This document shows positions 61,549 through 64,000 of a DNA stretch of 64,000 bases, piece by piece. The notes under the pieces are model-generated. The model worked only from the letters and a program-made list of their open reading frames with translations. It made no database searches and was not told the origin of the DNA. The position numbers were made by a program, and so were the translations under genes. Origin of the DNA: Nocardia sp. alder85J (GTDB lineage Bacteria > Actinomycetota > Actinomycetes > Mycobacteriales > Mycobacteriaceae); assembly GCF_020176955.2 (NCBI RefSeq), contig NZ_JAIUCZ020000003.1, positions 434,001 to 498,000 of the forward strand, in the 5' to 3' direction. Position 1 is the stretch's first letter. Each line of letters begins with the position of its first letter.

Positions 61549-61566
61549 ACTACGACGTGTCGTAGT
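61549..61566. promoter_or_regulatory. Palindromic operator before cydA
   Basis: ACTACGAC, GT, GTCGTAGT: a perfect 8-bp inverted repeat directly upstream of cydA. It does not match the Rex site (TGTGAACGCGTTCACA-like). Its ACTAC..GTAGT ends recall BlaI/CopY-family operators of mycobacteria, but the regulator is unknown. Confidence 0.6.
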
Positions 61567-61710
61567 AAAGGCTACGCGGGATCCGCGGCCGGGCAACGAG
61601 TCCTAGGTCACGACACTCCGGTACTTTTGCTGCGCGATAGCGATATTCGGGATCCGCGCCATACGGCGGGCATGCGGCCGGACCGCGGGACCGGTATGTG
61701 CCGCCGACGC

Positions 61711-62604
61711 CTACTTCCAGTCGGTAAGACTCCAGAGCCGGGAGATTCCGCGATCCACCAGTTCCGGGATCTCCGCGGCCCGCTCCGGCGCCGACATGCG
61801 CAATCCGTCCAGCGAGGCGACCCGGGCGGCGAGGGTGACACTGGACAGTAGCCAGACGCTGTCGGCGGTGATCAGATCGGCCACGAAGCACGGCTCGTAC
61901 CGGCAGTCCCACCCGGCCTTGCCCGCCTCGGCGAACAGCGCCCGCTGGGTGATCCCGGGCAGCACGCCGTTGCGGACCGGCGGGGTGATCAGCTTCTCGT
62001 CGCGCTGGATGACCACAGTCGAGCGGGGCCCCTCGAGGACCCGATGTTCGGGGCTGGTGAAGATGACGTCGTCCGCGTGATTGCGCGCGGCGAAGCGCAG
62101 CGCGGCCATATTGGTCGCATAGGACAGCGTCTTGGCGCCGAGCAACAGCCAGGGTGCGGTGGGTGCGAGTTCGATCGAGGTGCCGCGCGCCAGGGTGATC
62201 ACCGAAATCCCTTCGGCGCGAGCCTTGTTCACGCGTTCGGGCACGGGCACCACGAGGACGAAGGAGGTGCCGCCGGGGCCGCCGTACGACGTCGGCGGCT
62301 CGGTGTCGCGCCCGCGGGTGAACACCATGCGCAGCGTGCCCTCCTGCTCGGTGCCCCACTCCTTCGCCGCCAGCTCGACCGCGCGGCGCCAGCGCCCCAG
62401 ATCGGGTTCCGGTAGGTCCAGCGCCTCCGCGGACCGGCGCAACCGGGCCAGATGTAGTTCCAGCGCGCAGGCCTTGCCGTCCCGGAGCAGCACGGTCTCG
62501 AAGATGCCGTCACCACGCAGCAGCCCGATGTCGTCCGCGTAGAGCAACGGCTCGTCCAGGTCCCGGATCGCGCCATCGAGAGTCACCAGAACTCGATCCA
62601 CCAT
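61711..62604 (-). CDS. pabC: Aminodeoxychorismate lyase/class IV aminotransferase
   Basis: A 297-residue fold-type IV PLP enzyme. It shows LYADDIGLLRGDGIFETVLL, the PLP-lysine block LLGAKTLSYATNMAALR, and GVLPGITQRALFAEA. Its M. tuberculosis counterpart is Rv0812, annotated as an aminotransferase and likely to supply p-aminobenzoate for folate. D-amino-acid or branched-chain aminotransferase activity is the alternative. It is divergent from ygfZ, whose product is folate-linked. Confidence 0.83.
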   Translation of the reverse strand: MVDRVLVTLDGAIRDLDEPLLYADDIGLLRGDGIFETVLLRDGKACALELHLARLRRSAEALDLPEPDLGRWRRAVELAAKEWGTEQEGTLRMVFTRGRDTEPPTSYGGPGGTSFVLVVPVPERVNKARAEGISVITLARGTSIELAPTAPWLLLGAKTLSYATNMAALRFAARNHADDVIFTSPEHRVLEGPRSTVVIQRDEKLITPPVRNGVLPGITQRALFAEAGKAGWDCRYEPCFVADLITADSVWLLSSVTLAARVASLDGLRMSAPERAAEIPELVDRGISRLWSLTDWK

Positions 62605-62781
62605 GCGGGCAGCCTAGGCCAACAGGGCGTTCCACGAAGGGCTACCGAACCCTCGGTACACAATTCGGCCATCTAAACAAACCCTGTGTCACTAAATGTG
62701 CCACGGCAACCCCGAACGTCGAACGGGTGCGGCCGGAGGTGGCCCACCCCGACCGCGCCGGTTTCCCATACAGTGGTTGCT

Positions 62782-63900
62782 GTGACCGAGGTTCTTCCGT
62801 CCAGCCCGCTGCTGCAGGAGCGGGGAGCCGTCGCCGGTCCGCCCGGCTCCCCCGACGCGGCCGTGGCCTGGCATTACGGCGACCCGTTCGGTGAACAGCG
62901 GGCCGCCGCGCAGCGGGTGGCCGTGGTGGACCGATCGCATCGGTTCGTCATGACCCTGACCGGCCGGGAGCGGTTGTCCTGGCTGCACACCATCTCCAGT
63001 CAGGCCGTGGCCGATCTGGCCGACGGCCGGTCGGCCGAGAATCTCGACCTCGACCTCAACGGCCGGGTGCTGCACCACTTCGTCCTCACCGACCTCGACG
63101 CCACGGTGTGGATCGACACCGAGGGCGAGCGCGGGCCCGCCCTGCTGGACTACCTGAGCAAGATGGTTTTCTGGGCCGACGTGCAGCCACAGGCGGCGCC
63201 CGGGTACGCGGTGCTGAGCCTGCTGGGCCCCCGGGTCACCACCCTCACCGCCGCGCTCGGGGTCGAGGCGCTGCCGGAGGTCTACGCCGCGGTGCGACTG
63301 GGCGACCGCGACGGCTTCCTGCGCCGGATGCCCTGGCCCACCGAGGATTCGTACGACCTGATCGTCCCGCGCGCCGAACTCGCCGACTGGTGGGCGCGGC
63401 TGACCGCGGCGGGCGCGGAACCGGCCGGGCTGTGGACCTACGAGGCGCTGCGGGTGGCGGCGCTGCGGCCACGCATCGGGATCGACACCGACGACCGGAC
63501 CATTCCGCACGAGGTGCGCTGGATCGGCGACATCGCCGAACAGGGCGCGGTCCACCTGAACAAGGGCTGCTACCGCGGCCAGGAGACGGTGGCCCGGGTG
63601 CAGAACCTCGGCAAACCACCGCGGCACCTGGTGCTGTTGCATCTGGACGGCTCCGCCGACGCCCGCCCTGCCGTCGGCGACCCGGTCACCGCAGCCGGCC
63701 GCACCGTGGGCCGGCTGGGCACCGTGATCGACCACCACGAGCTGGGCCCGATCGCGCTGGCCCTGATCAAGCGCACCGTCCCCGCCGACACGAAGCTGGA
63801 CGCCGGGCCGATGGCGGCGGCCATCGATCCGGATTCGGTGCCGTCGGACGACGAGCCGCAGGCCGGCCGCCTGGCCGTGGAGAGGCTGCGCGGCCGATGA
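62782..63900 (+). CDS. ygfZ: Folate-binding YgfZ-family protein
   Basis: A 372-residue protein of the YgfZ/GcvT-like family, which uses a folate in Fe-S cluster assembly or repair. The signature K-G-C-Y-x-G-Q-E is present as NKGCYRGQETVARVQNLGKP. The N-terminal half is GcvT-like (LTGRERLSWLHTISSQAVAD). TACAGT (62769-62774) lies exactly 7 nt before GTG 62782, so a leaderless start is probable. Its stop overlaps the start of the next gene (ATGA). Confidence 0.92.
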   Translation: MTEVLPSSPLLQERGAVAGPPGSPDAAVAWHYGDPFGEQRAAAQRVAVVDRSHRFVMTLTGRERLSWLHTISSQAVADLADGRSAENLDLDLNGRVLHHFVLTDLDATVWIDTEGERGPALLDYLSKMVFWADVQPQAAPGYAVLSLLGPRVTTLTAALGVEALPEVYAAVRLGDRDGFLRRMPWPTEDSYDLIVPRAELADWWARLTAAGAEPAGLWTYEALRVAALRPRIGIDTDDRTIPHEVRWIGDIAEQGAVHLNKGCYRGQETVARVQNLGKPPRHLVLLHLDGSADARPAVGDPVTAAGRTVGRLGTVIDHHELGPIALALIKRTVPADTKLDAGPMAAAIDPDSVPSDDEPQAGRLAVERLRGR

Positions 63901-64000
63901 GCGGCGCGGACGGCCGGGTGCTCGCGGTCTGCGTGGTGCACACCGACGTCGAACTGCCGCACAAGATCAGCCGGGTGGGTCGCACGGCGATCGACAAACG
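63897..64000 (+). CDS. MOSC domain-containing protein (partial)
   Basis: The first 34 codons of a gene cut by the window end. It begins MSGADGRVLAVCVVHTDVEL, then PHKISRVGRTAIDKR. The GRTAIDKR block near the N-terminus is typical of small MOSC-domain proteins (YiiM-like molybdenum/sulfur carriers). ATG 63897 overlaps the ygfZ stop by 4 bp. The family call rests on this fragment only. Confidence 0.65.
   Translation, partial: MSGADGRVLAVCVVHTDVELPHKISRVGRTAIDK

Overview
The window is a high-GC chromosomal segment of a mycolic-acid actinomycete, most probably Nocardia. The evidence is the codon bias, an RpfA-type resuscitation-promoting factor, XPB helicase, DesA-type acyl-ACP desaturase, mycothiol synthase, GlnR, LmeA and frequent leaderless starts (a TAnnnT-like -10 followed 7-8 nt later by ATG or GTG). 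No phage, transposase, CRISPR array or rRNA operon was seen.

Layout. 1-9.5 kb: a TetR regulator, an HSP90/sacsin-like ATPase paired with a DUF3027 protein, a glutaminyl cyclase, an MFS transporter, a DUF2771 protein and a cold-shock protein. 9.5-11.4 kb: rpfA behind a perfect CRP site and a c-di-AMP (ydaO-type) riboswitch. 11.5-22.8 kb: a helicase-associated protein, an LppU-like lipoprotein, an M1 peptidase, two LysE exporters, a DUF3239 protein, XPB, DAHP synthase behind a Tyr-Phe-Trp-Phe leader peptide, and a DapC-like aminotransferase. 22.8-25.7 kb: an ECF41 sigma factor with its carboxymuconolactone decarboxylase partner and an intact ECF41-type promoter, then an SDR. 25.8-31.8 kb: an iron-regulated catecholate siderophore locus in decay. 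The NRPS (ArCP-Cy-A-PCP) and isochorismate synthase are intact and an IdeR box remains, but the entA-like and entE-like genes have each lost their middle. 31.8-36.9 kb: plsB-plsC, polyprenol-phosphate mannose synthase and a small conserved protein. 37.0-39.1 kb: tRNA-Glu, -Asp and -Phe, a butyrolactone-receptor-like TetR, a non-coding stretch and tRNA-Lys.

39.6-64 kb follows, as I recall it, the order of M. tuberculosis Rv0824c to Rv0811c: desA, dus, LCP, phoU, pstB, mshD, glnR, lmeA, thioredoxin, sulfurtransferase, sseC, FABP, pabC, ygfZ. pstSCA and cydABDC interrupt this order. The last gene (MOSC) runs off the window.

Regulatory RNA is the most distinctive layer. There are candidate amino-acid attenuators for DAHP synthase (aromatic codons) and for the DUF4395-sulfurtransferase-sseC operon (a poly-cysteine leader followed by a terminator). 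rpfA has a c-di-AMP riboswitch with a loop complementary to its Shine-Dalgarno. Downstream of cydC lies an unexplained tiny ORF with a large inverted repeat. Protein-DNA sites recognised are CRP, IdeR, PHO, ECF41 and several unassigned palindromes upstream of desA, cydA and the second TetR gene.
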